Assembly: GCF_029510815.1 (NCBI RefSeq)
Contig: NZ_CP120360.1
Location: 620,001-684,000 of the forward strand
Length of the DNA stretch: 64,000 bases
Source: Janibacter sp. DB-40
GTDB taxonomy: Bacteria > Actinomycetota > Actinomycetes > Actinomycetales > Dermatophilaceae
Reading direction: 5' to 3'
Shown here in pieces: positions 9,432 through 18,768 of the stretch. The stretch's first letter is position 1. Each line of letters begins with the position of its first letter. Below the pieces are notes generated by a model that saw only the letters and a list, made by a program, of their open reading frames with translations, searched no databases and had not been told where the DNA came from. The translations under genes and the position numbers were made by a program.

Positions 9432-10583
9432 TCAGCCGGAGTCCGCGGAGATCGGCAGCGGACGCCCCGCGCGCATCTCGGCGACGAGCGAGCGGGTCAC
9501 CTCCACGAGGTCGCCCCCGTGCTCGGCCGCCACGGCGAGCTGACGCTGGTAGCTCGCGCCGACGCGCATGATGTGCTCCACGTCGGCGAGCTCTGCCTCG
9601 CAGCCCAGGCGGCGGGCGACCGGTGTGAGGCGCTCGAGGAGGTCGTGCAGCTCGTCGGTGACGAGCCGCTCCCGGTTGCGGGAGTCGAGGATGATGATCG
9701 CGTCCATGCCGTAGCGGGCGGTGCGCCACTTGTTCTCCTGCACGTGCCACGGCTGGAGGGAGGGGACCGTTCCGCCGTCGGTGAGCCGGTCGTCCAGGTG
9801 GACGAGCAGGCACTGCGTCAGGGCGGTCAGCGCGGCGATCTCGGTGAGCGTGGGGACGCCGTCGCACACCCGGACCTCGAGCGTGCCCAGGTGCGGGGCC
9901 GGTCGCAGGTCCCAGCGCACCTCCTTCAGCTCGTCGATGACACCGGTGACCAGCAGGTCGTCGATGTAGCCCTCGTACTCGTGCCAGTGCTCGAACTGGA
10001 AGGGCAGTCCGGCCGTCGGCAGCTGCTGGAAGAGCAGCGCCCGGTTGCTCGCGTAGTCCGTCGGCACGCCACCCCACCAGGGGGAGGAGGCCGACAGCGC
10101 CTGCAGGTGCGGGGCATAGGTGAGCATGCCGGCGAGCAGGGGCAGCACCTTGTCCCGGTGGGTGACGCCGATGTGGGTGTGCAGGCCGTAGATGAGCATC
10201 TGCCGCCCCCACCAACGGGTCCGGTCGATGAGGGTGGCGTAACGCTCTCCCTCGCTGACCTGCTGGCTCTCCCAGCGGGCGAAGGGGTGCGTGCCGGCCG
10301 ACAGCAGCTCCAGCCCGAGCTCGTCGGTGACGCCGCGGAGACGATCCAGGCTCGCCGTGAGGTCGGCGACGGCCTCGGGGACGCTCTGGCAGACGTCGGT
10401 GACCAGCTCGACGGTGTTGGTGAGCAGCTCACGGTGCACGCGTGGGGTGACCCCGCCGTCGGCGATGAGCGACTCCACGACGTCCTCGGCCAGCGGCACG
10501 AGGTCGAGCGTCTCCTTGTCGAGCAGCGCGATCTCCCACTCGACGCCGAGCGTGGGGCCATCGGATGGCGTGAACTCGATCAT
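9432..10583 (-). CDS. GCS2-family carboxylate-amine ligase (YbdK/EgtA-like glutamate-cysteine ligase fold)
   Basis: 383 residues. ATP-dependent ligase fold of glutamate-cysteine ligase type 2. Typical blocks are [20 protein letters not shown] (metal and ATP binding near the N-terminus), [24 protein letters not shown] and [18 protein letters not shown] 10583 begins [17 protein letters not shown]; the longer frame upstream overlaps glmM on the other strand and is not real. The exact acceptor amine (cysteine or another) is not settled by sequence. Divergent from glmM. Confidence 0.88.
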   Translation of the reverse strand: MIEFTPSDGPTLGVEWEIALLDKETLDLVPLAEDVVESLIADGGVTPRVHRELLTNTVELVTDVCQSVPEAVADLTASLDRLRGVTDELGLELLSAGTHPFARWESQQVSEGERYATLIDRTRWWGRQMLIYGLHTHIGVTHRDKVLPLLAGMLTYAPHLQALSASSPWWGGVPTDYASNRALLFQQLPTAGLPFQFEHWHEYEGYIDDLLVTGVIDELKEVRWDLRPAPHLGTLEVRVCDGVPTLTEIAALTALTQCLLVHLDDRLTDGGTVPSLQPWHVQENKWRTARYGMDAIIILDSRNRERLVTDELHDLLERLTPVARRLGCEAELADVEHIMRVGASYQRQLAVAAEHGGDLVEVTRSLVAEMRAGRPLPISADSG

Positions 10584-10698
10584 CTGGGCCTCTCGACGCC
10601 GCGACCTACGGTGGTCAAGCCTACCGGCCGGGTATCGTGACGGAGCCTGTCCACTGAGTTCGATCCCGGACCGGTTCCCCACGGAAGGTTGCACGACA

Positions 10699-12048
10699 AT
10701 GCCCCGACTCTTCGGCACCGACGGTGTGCGCGGTCTCGCCAACGGCGAGACCATCACGGCCGACTTCGCGCTCCGACTCGCCCAGGCCGCCGCCCGCGTC
10801 CTCCGCGACCCGGAGGGTACGGAGGGCCGGCGCCCCGTCGCCGTCGTCGGGCGGGACCCGCGGGCCTCGGGGGAGTTCCTCTCCGCGGCCGTCGTGGCGG
10901 GACTGGCCAGCAGCGGCATCGACGTCCTCGACGCAGGCGTCGTGCCGACGCCGGCGCTGGCCTTCCTCACCTCCGAGGTGCACGCGGACTTCGGGGTCAT
11001 GCTCTCGGCCTCCCACAACGCGATGCCCGACAACGGCATCAAGTTCTTCGCGGTCGGTGGCCACAAGCTCCCCGACGCGGTCGAGGACGCCATCCAGGCG
11101 GCCATGGACGACGAGCCGGACCGCCCGACGGGCATCGACGTGGGGCGGGTCACCTTCATGGAGGACGCCGGTGCCCGCTACGTGCGCCACCTGCTGGACG
11201 CCGTCGAGCCGAACCTCAGGGGTCTGACGATCGTCCTCGACGCCGCGCACGGTGCCGCGAGCCTGGTGTCGCCCGAGGTCTTCCGGCTGGCCGGGGCCGA
11301 GGTGCACGCGATCGGCGCCCGCCCCGACGGGCTCAACATCAACGACGGCTGCGGCTCCACGCACCTCGAGAGCCTGCAGGCCGCCGTCGTCGAGCACGGC
11401 GCGCACTTGGGCATCGCCCACGACGGCGACGCCGACCGGTGCCTGGCCGTCGACGCGAGCGGGGAGCCGATCGACGGGGACCAGATCATGGCGATCCTCG
11501 CGATCGCACTCAAGGAGAAGGGCGAGCTCGCCGAGAACACCCTGGTCGCGACCGTCATGAGCAACCTCGGGCTGATGCGGGCCATGGAGTCCGCCGGCAT
11601 CGAGGTCAAGCAGACCGGGGTGGGGGACCGGTACGTCCTCGAGGAGATGCGTCGGGGTGGCTACTCCCTCGGCGGCGAGCAGTCCGGTCACGTCATCATG
11701 CTCGAGCACGCGACCACGGGCGACGGCGTCCTCACCGGTCTGATGCTCGCGGCGCGGGTCGCCGAGACCGGTCGGTCGCTCGCGCAGCTGGCGGGTGCCA
11801 TGACCCGGATGCCGCAGGTGCTGATCAACGTCAAGGACGTCGACAAGGACCGCGTGGACGGCGACGAGGGCGTGCGCTCGGCCATCGCCGACGAGGAGTC
11901 CTCCCTGGGCCTCGAGGGGCGGGTCCTGCTGCGCAAGTCCGGCACCGAACCGGTCGTGCGGGTCATGGTCGAGGCCGCGACCGAGGAGCGCGCCCGGACC
12001 ACGGCCGACCGCCTCTCCGGGGTGGTCAAGGAGCGTCTGGCCCTCTGA
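10699..12048 (+). CDS. glmM: Phosphoglucosamine mutase
   Basis: 449 residues, full length for the family. Converts glucosamine-6-phosphate to glucosamine-1-phosphate on the way to UDP-GlcNAc for peptidoglycan. The phosphoserine loop is [12 protein letters not shown] (Ser105), the Mg2+ loop DGDADR (about 242-247), and the phosphate-binding loop [14 protein letters not shown] near the C-terminus. Starts at [12 protein letters not shown]. It follows rplM-rpsI at a distance, as in many actinobacteria, with one inserted gene on the opposite strand. Confidence 0.98.
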   Translation: MPRLFGTDGVRGLANGETITADFALRLAQAAARVLRDPEGTEGRRPVAVVGRDPRASGEFLSAAVVAGLASSGIDVLDAGVVPTPALAFLTSEVHADFGVMLSASHNAMPDNGIKFFAVGGHKLPDAVEDAIQAAMDDEPDRPTGIDVGRVTFMEDAGARYVRHLLDAVEPNLRGLTIVLDAAHGAASLVSPEVFRLAGAEVHAIGARPDGLNINDGCGSTHLESLQAAVVEHGAHLGIAHDGDADRCLAVDASGEPIDGDQIMAILAIALKEKGELAENTLVATVMSNLGLMRAMESAGIEVKQTGVGDRYVLEEMRRGGYSLGGEQSGHVIMLEHATTGDGVLTGLMLAARVAETGRSLAQLAGAMTRMPQVLINVKDVDKDRVDGDEGVRSAIADEESSLGLEGRVLLRKSGTEPVVRVMVEAATEERARTTADRLSGVVKERLAL

Positions 12049-12122
12049 CGGGGGCCCGGCGGGCGGCCGCCTGACGAGGGTCGGCGGGGGGCCGCGTCCC
12101 GCCGGACACCGGGGTCCGCGGG

Positions 12123-12476
12123 TCAGACCGCCGGCACGTCGAAGTAGGAGTGCCGGGTGAGCGCGCGGCCCTGCCCGTCGAGGACGAAGAAGTCACAGAA
12201 TCCGACGCGCGCGGCGCTGCCGTCCTTGAGCGTGCCCTCGAAGCGGCCACGCACCGCGACCTGGTCGCCGTCGACGAGCAGCGCATCGAGCACGTGCCGC
12301 CCGTCGGCGATGACGCGCTCGCCCCCGTAGAAGGCGGCGAGTGACTCCCGCCCGACCATCGGGGCGTAGCCGGGCCGGTGGTAGACGGCGTCGTCGGTGA
12401 AGCAGTCGAGCGCCCCCTCGACGTCCCCGGCGTCCACGCGCTCGTAGTACCGACGCACCGTGTCCGCCCCGCTCAC
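12123..12476 (-). CDS. SnoaL-like nuclear-transport-factor-2 fold protein
   Basis: 117 residues with the SnoaL/NTF2-like pattern: an N-terminal helix VRRYYERVDAGDVEGALDCF, the TDDAVYHRPGYAP strand, and the C-terminal strands GRFEGTLKDGSAARVGFCDFFVLDGQG read as shorter blocks. Its GTG start (12476-12474) overlaps the TGA stop of the valine dehydrogenase gene in the sequence GTGA, so the two are probably translated together. Members of this fold include small-molecule isomerases, hydrolases and scaffold proteins; no catalytic set is clear here, so the function is open. Confidence 0.8.
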   Translation of the reverse strand: MSGADTVRRYYERVDAGDVEGALDCFTDDAVYHRPGYAPMVGRESLAAFYGGERVIADGRHVLDALLVDGDQVAVRGRFEGTLKDGSAARVGFCDFFVLDGQGRALTRHSYFDVPAV

Positions 12477-13549
12477 GTGAGGATCTCCCGGCCCAGGGCA
12501 GCGGAGGCCCGCTGCAGTGCGGCAGCCAGGGGCGTGATCCCCTGTGCCTCCGCCGTCGTGAGCAGCTCGGTGACGCGATCGCCGATCCGGTCGACCGCGG
12601 CCAGGGTCTGCGCGTCGCTCCAGCCGGAGACGCCGCCGTGGACCTGCACCACCCCGCCGGCATTGGCGACGAAGTCGGGGACGAAGGTGATCCCCGCCTC
12701 GCGCAGCGCCTCGGCGCAGCCCGGCTCGTCGAGGGTGTCGTTGGCCGCCCCGGCGATGATCCGGGCGGGGATGCGGCCGATGTTCTCGCGGGTGACCACG
12801 CGCGCGACGGCGCACGGGGAGAACACGTCGGCGGGGTGGAAGGGGGCCTGCCGGGCGTCGACGGTGCGACCGCCCAGCTCGGCGGCCAGCGCCTCGGCGC
12901 GGACGGTGTCGACATCGGCCACGGTCACCCTGGCGCCGTCCGCGTGGGCGAGGCGGGCGACCTCGGCGCCGACGCTGCCGACGCCCTGGACGACGACCTC
13001 CGTCCCGGCCAGGCCCCCTACGCCGTGGTGGTGGACCGCCGCGGCCCGCATGGCGGCATGGACGCCCCGGGCGGTGAAGGGGGAGGGGCTCACCTCGTCA
13101 CAGAAGGCACGTGCGCCGCCCTCGTCACGGATGGTCTGCATGTCCTCCAGGAGCGTGCCCATGTCGACGCCCGGGATGTACGTGCCGGCGGTGCGGGCGA
13201 TCATCTCCCCGAAGCGGGCGAAGAGCGCGCCGCGTTCCGGCGATCCGGGGGCGAGGGGGGTCCTGCCGTCGAGCATCACGACGGACTTCGCCCCGCCGTA
13301 GGGCAGCTCGGCCAGGGCGTGCTTGAGGGTCATGGCGGCGGCGAGGCGCTGCGCCTCGCGCGCGGCGGCGGTGGTGGAGGGGTAGGCGCGGTAGCGCACC
13401 CCGCCGAAGCCGGGGCCGAGTGTCGTGTCGTCGATCGCGATGATCGCCCGGAGGCCGGTGCGCTCGTCGCGGCAGGTGATGGTCTGCTCGCTCGCCCAGG
13501 GTTCGGCGATGGAGTCCGACATCGGGGTGGGGGTCGTGACGGTGGTCAT
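12473..13549 (-). CDS. Valine/leucine-type amino-acid dehydrogenase
   Basis: 358 residues. NAD-dependent oxidative deamination of branched-chain amino acids, of the Glu/Leu/Phe/Val dehydrogenase family. Visible: TLGPGFGGVRYRAYP, the lysine-containing AAAMTLKHALAELPYGGAKS with the catalytic Lys pair, GTYIPGVDMGT, and the Rossmann motif VVQGVGSVGAEVA. The start at ATG 13549 is preferred over ATG 13558 because GGGGG lies just upstream of it. The gene is 52 bp downstream of carbonic anhydrase on the same strand, separated by a strong inverted repeat, and is coupled to the SnoaL-like gene. Streptomyces valine dehydrogenase is the closest described type, from memory. Confidence 0.9.
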   Translation of the reverse strand: MTTVTTPTPMSDSIAEPWASEQTITCRDERTGLRAIIAIDDTTLGPGFGGVRYRAYPSTTAAAREAQRLAAAMTLKHALAELPYGGAKSVVMLDGRTPLAPGSPERGALFARFGEMIARTAGTYIPGVDMGTLLEDMQTIRDEGGARAFCDEVSPSPFTARGVHAAMRAAAVHHHGVGGLAGTEVVVQGVGSVGAEVARLAHADGARVTVADVDTVRAEALAAELGGRTVDARQAPFHPADVFSPCAVARVVTRENIGRIPARIIAGAANDTLDEPGCAEALREAGITFVPDFVANAGGVVQVHGGVSGWSDAQTLAAVDRIGDRVTELLTTAEAQGITPLAAALQRASAALGREILT

Positions 13550-13559
13550 GGCCCCCATC

Positions 13560-13587
13560 GTGACAGGGGTCGTGTGACCCCTGTCAC
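13560..13587. promoter_or_regulatory. 12-bp perfect inverted repeat before the valine dehydrogenase gene
   Basis: GTGACAGGGGTC and GACCCCTGTCAC are separated by GTGT. It lies 13 bp beyond the carbonic anhydrase stop and 10 bp before the dehydrogenase ATG, both on the minus strand. It could be a terminator for the first gene or an operator for the second. No T tract follows it. Confidence 0.65.
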
Positions 13588-13600
13588 GCGGGCCGGACTC

Positions 13601-14116
13601 TCAGAACTTCTGCTCGATCAGGCCGGTGTCGACGTCGTAGACGAAGCCGCCGACCTTGGCGCGCTCGCCGATGAGCGGGTGGGTCCGCACGGCGGCGACG
13701 TCCTGACGCAGCGCGTCGACCTGGTCGTGCACGACGTGGAAGCCCTGCCACGAGGCGTCCTGGCCCGCGGAGGCACCGACCTTCGCGCGGAACTCGTCCT
13801 CCGTGGCGCTACCCATGGCGCACCGGGTGTGCGGGATGACGAGGATCCGCTCGACCTTGAGCAGGTGGACACCAAGGACGAGGGCCTCGAGCGCGGCGGA
13901 CGTGACGCGCCCACCGGGGTTGCGGAAGATCTTGGCGTCCCCGGGCTCCAGGCCGAGCATGCCCAGCGGGTCGATCCGGCTGTCCATGCAGGTCACGATG
14001 GCGACGCCGGCGTGCGCGATGCCGTCGAAACCGCTGAGCTCGAAGCGCTCGGAGAAGGTCTTGTTGGCTGCCAGCAGGTCGGCGAAGTCCTCGGGGGCGG
14101 ACGGGGTCGCGGGCAT
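13601..14116 (-). CDS. Beta-class carbonic anhydrase
   Basis: 171 residues. Interconverts CO2 and bicarbonate. The zinc ligands Cys43 (in VTCMDSRID, with the Asp45-Arg47 dyad), His96 and Cys99 (in IPHTRCAM) are all present. Overall length and the C-terminal GGFVYDVDTGLIEQ match the short beta type such as Mycobacterium Rv1284. ATG 14116 is preceded by GAAAGGA; a longer frame upstream has no match. Cytosolic: no signal peptide. Confidence 0.95.
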   Translation of the reverse strand: MPATPSAPEDFADLLAANKTFSERFELSGFDGIAHAGVAIVTCMDSRIDPLGMLGLEPGDAKIFRNPGGRVTSAALEALVLGVHLLKVERILVIPHTRCAMGSATEDEFRAKVGASAGQDASWQGFHVVHDQVDALRQDVAAVRTHPLIGERAKVGGFVYDVDTGLIEQKF

Positions 14117-14230
14117 CGGATTCCTTTCGACGGTTGTCCCTGCACAGTAGCCCTGACCCGAGACCGGCGAGACACCCGTTCGTGGGTCCCGCGTCACCCC
14201 GCGGCGCGAGGTGGCGGGTGTTTCCCCATC

Positions 14231-14240
14231 ACGAATTCGT
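14231..14240. promoter_or_regulatory. Short perfect palindrome in the carbonic anhydrase / sugar importer gap
   Basis: ACGAATTCGT, a 10-base self-complementary sequence in the 243-bp gap between the divergent carbonic anhydrase gene and the sugar ABC operon. Half of it (ACGAA) recurs a few bases on, in GACACGAAATAG. Possible regulator site; nothing else in the gap is recognised. Confidence 0.3.
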
Positions 14241-14359
14241 CCCGACACGAAATAGTGAGGTCCTTGGTGTGTCATGGACCACGCGGGCGGTGTAGACAGA
14301 CCTGTGGGAGGCGACGTTCAGTGACCCGACACGTCGCGTCCGCGGACGAAGGGAGCGAC

Positions 14360-15670
14360 GTGGAGACACGACGACGAGGCAGGGCCGCCCTCGCGGCGGC
14401 CGCCACCACCGCTGTGGCGCTCGGGCTCTCGGCCTGCGGCGGGGGCAGCAGTGCCAGCGGCGGGACGCAGCTGACGTGGTGGATCAACCCGGACGGTGGC
14501 GGATCGGACCCGGAGGGCGGCGGGCAGGCCCAGCTGGCCAAGGAGTGCACCGACAAGTCCGAGGGCGCGTACACCATCGACTTCCAGATGCTGCCCAACA
14601 GCGCCAGCGACCAGCGCCAGCAGCTGCTGCGCCGGCTCGCCTCGAGCGACACGGGTGTCGACATCATGTCGATCGACCCCGTGTTCGTCGCCGAGTTCGC
14701 CGAGGCAGGCTTCCTGGCGAAGGTGCCGGAGGACAAGAAGTCCGCGTTCACCGACGGCATCGTCCCGCCGGCCGTGACGAATGCCCGCTGGGACGACCAG
14801 CTGTACGCGGCGCCGTTCTGGGCGAACACGCAGCTGCTCTGGTACCGCGAGTCCGTGGCCGAGGAGGCCGGGCTCGACATGGAGGAGCCGATCACCTGGG
14901 ACCAGCTGATCGAGGCCGCCAAGAAGATGGACACCGAGATCGGCGTGCAGGCCTCGCGCTACGAGGGCTACATGGTCTGGATCAACGCACTGATCGAGGG
15001 GACCGGCGCGCAGATCGTGCAGAATCCCGGCGCTTCGGGTGAGGACCTGAAGTTCGGGCTCGACACCGAGGGTGGCAGGAAGGCCGCTGCCGTGATCCAG
15101 AAGCTGGCGGATGCCAATGTGGGTGGTCCCGCGCTCGGCTCCACCAACGAGACCACCTCGTTGGACATGTTCCAGAACGAGCGGGCGGCCTTCATGCTCA
15201 ACTGGCCCTACGTGTACGCCGCGCTCAAGGGTGCCGAGGTCAAGTGGATGGACGACCTCGCTTGGACCCGCTACCCGCAGACGATCGAGGGCGAGGAGTC
15301 CAAGCCTCCGCTCGGCGGCATCGAGATGGGTGTCAACTCGGCGTCGGACAACAAGGAGGCCGCGTGGGACGCGGTCGAGTGCATCACCTCGGTCGAGAGC
15401 CAGAAGACGTACATGCTCGGCACGGGAAACCCCGCCGCCCACACGAAGGTCTACGACGACCCGGAGATCCGGGAGGCGTTCCCGATGGCCGAGCAGATCC
15501 GCAGCTCGCTGGCCGACTCGGGTCCGCGCCCGCTCACCCAGTACTACGGTGACGTCTCCTCGGGCATCCAGCGGGTCTACAGCCCACCCGGGTCGGTCGA
15601 TCCCGAAACGACGCCGGAGCGGGCCGAGTCGCTCCTGCACGCGGTGCTGAAGGGAGATGCGTTGCTGTGA
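14360..15670 (+). CDS. lpqY: LpqY-like sugar ABC transporter substrate-binding lipoprotein
   Basis: 436 residues. Lipoprotein signal peptide with basic start (VETRRRGR), hydrophobic stretch and lipobox LSAC followed by a Gly/Ser linker. The mature part is a family 1 solute-binding protein. Segments ASDQRQQLLRRLAS, VFVAEFAEAGFLA, LYAAPFWANTQLLWYRES and PRPLTQYY resemble, from memory, those of the mycobacterial trehalose-binding LpqY, and the gene order equals lpqY-sugA-sugB-sugC. GTG 14360 has GAAGGGAG upstream; an in-frame GTG at 14321 is possible. Its stop overlaps the next start (GTGA). Trehalose is the likely substrate but is inferred. Confidence 0.85.
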   Translation: METRRRGRAALAAAATTAVALGLSACGGGSSASGGTQLTWWINPDGGGSDPEGGGQAQLAKECTDKSEGAYTIDFQMLPNSASDQRQQLLRRLASSDTGVDIMSIDPVFVAEFAEAGFLAKVPEDKKSAFTDGIVPPAVTNARWDDQLYAAPFWANTQLLWYRESVAEEAGLDMEEPITWDQLIEAAKKMDTEIGVQASRYEGYMVWINALIEGTGAQIVQNPGASGEDLKFGLDTEGGRKAAAVIQKLADANVGGPALGSTNETTSLDMFQNERAAFMLNWPYVYAALKGAEVKWMDDLAWTRYPQTIEGEESKPPLGGIEMGVNSASDNKEAAWDAVECITSVESQKTYMLGTGNPAAHTKVYDDPEIREAFPMAEQIRSSLADSGPRPLTQYYGDVSSGIQRVYSPPGSVDPETTPERAESLLHAVLKGDALL

Positions 15671-16608
15671 GTACCTCGACACCCACCCGGGAGCGGACGA
15701 AGGGGGCCAAGACACCCCTGTCCGACCGATCCCGCAGCGAGCAGCGCCTGGGATGGAAGCTGGCGATGCCCGCCTTCGTCGTCATGGTCCTGGTCACCGG
15801 GTATCCGATCCTCCAGGCGGTGTGGAACAGCTTCTTCGCCTACCGGCTCACCGACCCGGAGAACCGTCGCTTCGTCGGCCTGAACAACTACCTCGTCTCC
15901 TTCACCGACGAGGTCTTCTGGTCGGCGATGTGGATGACCGTCCTCGTCACGGTGATCACGGTGATCGTCGAGCTCGTCCTGGGCTTCATCATCGCCCTGG
16001 TGATGCACCGGATCGTCATCCCGCGCAAGACGCTGCGCACCCTGGTGCTCATCCCCTACTCGATCATCACCGTGGTCTCGGGCTTCACCTGGCTGTACGC
16101 GTTCCAGACCGGCACGGGCTTCGTCAACCAGTGGATCCAGTGGATGCCCGGCATCGACGCGAACTACAACTGGTTCGGTGGCTTCTGGTCCTCGCTCTTC
16201 GTCATCTCCCTGTCGGAGATCTGGAAGACGACGCCCTTCATGTCGCTGCTGCTCCTCGCCGGCCTGGCGCAGGTCGACAGCTCGATGGAGGAAGCGGCCA
16301 AGGTGGACGGGGCGTCGTGGCTGCAGGTGCTGATCAAGGTCATCTTGCCGAGCATGAAGGCGGCGGTCATGGTGGCACTGCTCTTCCGCACCCTCGACGC
16401 GTTCCGCATCTTCGACAACATCTTCATCATGACCGGTGGGGCCAACGAGACGAGCTCGCTGTCGATGCTCATCTACCGGCAGACCATCGACCGCACGGAG
16501 ATCGGGCTGGGATCGGCCCTGTCGGTGATCCTCTTCCTCTGCGTGCTCGTCATCGCGGCGGTGTTCGTCAAGGCGTTCAAGGTCGACCTCGCCGAAGGGA
16601 GGGGCTGA
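15667..16608 (+). CDS. sugA: Sugar ABC transporter permease, SugA/MalF type
   Basis: 313 residues with six predicted membrane segments. The cytoplasmic EAA loop that docks onto the ATPase is EEAAKVDGASWLQVLIKVIL (about residues 209-228). GTG start overlaps the stop of the binding-protein gene. A basic N-terminal tail precedes the first membrane helix (WKLAMPAFVVMVLVTGYPIL). It forms the membrane pore with the permease encoded 1 bp downstream. Confidence 0.93.
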   Translation: MSTSTPTRERTKGAKTPLSDRSRSEQRLGWKLAMPAFVVMVLVTGYPILQAVWNSFFAYRLTDPENRRFVGLNNYLVSFTDEVFWSAMWMTVLVTVITVIVELVLGFIIALVMHRIVIPRKTLRTLVLIPYSIITVVSGFTWLYAFQTGTGFVNQWIQWMPGIDANYNWFGGFWSSLFVISLSEIWKTTPFMSLLLLAGLAQVDSSMEEAAKVDGASWLQVLIKVILPSMKAAVMVALLFRTLDAFRIFDNIFIMTGGANETSSLSMLIYRQTIDRTEIGLGSALSVILFLCVLVIAAVFVKAFKVDLAEGRG

Positions 16609-16609
16609 C

Positions 16610-17464
16610 ATGAAGCAGTCAACCAAGGGGACCGGCATCTGGAGCGTCCTGGCCGTCCCGATCATGCTCTGGACCGCCGTCCCGCTGCTGTGGATGCTCT
16701 CGCTCTCGCTCAAGAGCGCCGACGACCTCGCGAACAAGGACGCGAGCGTCCTCGGCAACTTCTGGCCCAAGGACCCGACGTTCGAGAACTACCAGCTGAT
16801 CTTCAGCGGGGGCGCGAGCGAGCTGTTCATGCCCGCGCTGCGCAACTCGCTCATCGTCTGCCTGCTGGCGACCCTGATCTCCGTGGTGCTCGCGATGTTC
16901 TGCGCCTACGCGATCTCCCGGTTGGAGTTCAAGGGCAAGAAGATGATCCTCGTGACCGCGCTCGCGGTCAGCTTCTTCCCCGTCGTCGCGATGGTCACGC
17001 CGCTGTTCGAGATCTGGAGCAAGACCGGTCTCTTCGACACGATCCCCGGTCTGGTCATCCCGTACCTCGCGCTGACCCTCCCGCTGTCCATCTGGACGAT
17101 GTCGGCCTTCTTCCAGCAGATCCCGTGGGAGATGGAGCAGGCCGCCCAGGTCGACGGCGCGACGAGCTGGCAGGCCTTCCGCAAGGTCATCGTCCCGCTC
17201 GCCGCTCCGGGTGTCTTCACCACGGCGATCATCACCTTCTTCATCGCGTGGAACGACTTCGTCTTCGCGATCTCGCTCACCTCGGACCAGGCGCGGACGG
17301 TCCCCGCCGCGCTCGCCTTCTTCACCGGGGCGAGCCAGTTCGAGCAGCCGACGGGCGCGATCATGGCGGCCTCGGTCATCGTGACCATCCCCGTGGTCAT
17401 CCTCGTCCTGCTCTTCCAGCGTCGTATCGTCGCCGGCCTGACCTCGGGCGCCGTCAAGGGCTGA
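16610..17464 (+). CDS. sugB: Sugar ABC transporter permease, SugB/MalG type
   Basis: 284 residues, six predicted membrane segments. EAA loop: EQAAQVDGATSWQAFRKVIV (about 177-196). Begins one base after the stop of the partner permease (TGACATG), so the two are translated together and are probably made in equal amounts. Second half of the heterodimeric membrane domain. Confidence 0.93.
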   Translation: MKQSTKGTGIWSVLAVPIMLWTAVPLLWMLSLSLKSADDLANKDASVLGNFWPKDPTFENYQLIFSGGASELFMPALRNSLIVCLLATLISVVLAMFCAYAISRLEFKGKKMILVTALAVSFFPVVAMVTPLFEIWSKTGLFDTIPGLVIPYLALTLPLSIWTMSAFFQQIPWEMEQAAQVDGATSWQAFRKVIVPLAAPGVFTTAIITFFIAWNDFVFAISLTSDQARTVPAALAFFTGASQFEQPTGAIMAASVIVTIPVVILVLLFQRRIVAGLTSGAVKG

Positions 17465-17492
17465 CCCCGCCTTTTCGAAACAGGAGAACCCC

Positions 17493-18746
17493 ATGGCTGA
17501 GATCACCCTCAACAACCTCGTGAAGAAGTACGGCGACGGCTTCCCCGCCATCAACGACGTGAGCCTGGACATCAAGGACGGCGAGTTCATGATCTTCGTC
17601 GGCCCGTCCGGCTCCGGAAAGTCGACGCTGCTGCGGATGGTCGTCGGGCTCGAGGACATCACCAGCGGCGATCTGCACATCGACGGCAAGCGGGTCAACG
17701 ACCTCTCGCCGAAGGACCGCAACCTGTCGATGGTCTTCCAGAACTACGCCCTCTACCCGCACCTGACGGTGTTCGAGAACATCGCCTTCCCGCTGCGACT
17801 GGCCAAGGGCAAGCACTCCGACAGCGAGATCAAGGACAAGGTCAACACGGCCAGCGCCCTGCTGGAGCTGGACGAGCACCTCCAGCGCAAGCCGAGCAAC
17901 CTCTCCGGTGGCCAGCGGCAGCGGGTGGCGATGGGGCGGGCGATCGTGCGTGACGCGGATGCCTTCCTCTTCGACGAGCCGCTGTCCAACCTGGACGCGA
18001 AGCTGCGCGGCCAGATGCGCACAGAGATCGCGCGGATGCAGCGTCGCCTCGGCACGACGACGATCTACGTCACCCACGACCAGACGGAGGCGCTGACCCT
18101 GGGCGATCGGGTCGCCGTGCTCAGGAAGGGCCTGCTGCAGCAGGTGGCGAGCCCGCGGGAGCTCTACGACCAGCCGGTCAACCTCTTCGTCGCCGGCTTC
18201 ATCGGCACGCCCCCGATGAACTTCCTGCCGGCGGAGGTGGACGGTGACGAGCTCGTCCTGCCGTTCTGCTCCGCGCCGCTGCCGGCCGGGGTCAAGGAGC
18301 AGCTCACCGATCAGAAGCTCCTGCTCGTCGGGATCAGGCCGGAGCACATCAAGGACGCCGACCTGGGCGACGCGGTGGCGGGTGGGGTGCGCTTCGACGC
18401 GGTCGTCGACCAGACCGAGTGGTTGGGCAACGAGCAGTACGCCTACGTCCCCTTCGACGTCGACGGTGGCGTCAAGGAGAAGCTCGACGAGCTGGACCAG
18501 GAGCTCGATGGTGAGGGGATGCGCACGCAGATGGTCGTCAACCTCGATCCCCGGTCGCGGGTCCGGGAGGGCGACGTCGCCCACTTCGTCTTCGACCCGG
18601 CGCTGATGCACGTCTTCGACCCGGAGACCGAGGACTGCCTCACCCGGGACGACGAGGCAGCCGCCGAGCTCGCCCGCCAGTCCGAGGAGGACCGCCAGCG
18701 GGCGCTCGAGCGTGCGCGCGAGCGCGAGGCCGAGGCCGTCACCTAG
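17493..18746 (+). CDS. sugC: Sugar ABC transporter ATP-binding protein, SugC/MsmK type
   Basis: 417 residues. ATPase domain about 1-235: Walker A GPSGSGKST, Q-loop VFQNYALYPHLTVFEN, signature LSGGQRQRVAMGRA, Walker B DAFLFDEPLSNLD and switch histidine in YVTHDQTEA. The rest is an OB-type regulatory domain as in MalK, here with an insert rich in Asp/Glu (VKEKLDELDQELDGEG) and a charged C-terminal tail, which make it longer than typical SugC. Completes the four-gene importer operon; preceded by AACAGGAGAACCCC, a strong ribosome-binding site. Confidence 0.93.
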   Translation: MAEITLNNLVKKYGDGFPAINDVSLDIKDGEFMIFVGPSGSGKSTLLRMVVGLEDITSGDLHIDGKRVNDLSPKDRNLSMVFQNYALYPHLTVFENIAFPLRLAKGKHSDSEIKDKVNTASALLELDEHLQRKPSNLSGGQRQRVAMGRAIVRDADAFLFDEPLSNLDAKLRGQMRTEIARMQRRLGTTTIYVTHDQTEALTLGDRVAVLRKGLLQQVASPRELYDQPVNLFVAGFIGTPPMNFLPAEVDGDELVLPFCSAPLPAGVKEQLTDQKLLLVGIRPEHIKDADLGDAVAGGVRFDAVVDQTEWLGNEQYAYVPFDVDGGVKEKLDELDQELDGEGMRTQMVVNLDPRSRVREGDVAHFVFDPALMHVFDPETEDCLTRDDEAAAELARQSEEDRQRALERAREREAEAVT

Positions 18747-18768
18747 TCGCGAGGCCCCGTGGGGGTGG

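Noticed and set aside
12638..14359. Plus-strand upstream part of the 1010-residue frame ending in the sugar-binding protein
   Set aside because: Antisense to valine dehydrogenase and carbonic anhydrase; only the part from GTG 14360 has a lipoprotein signal and family match.
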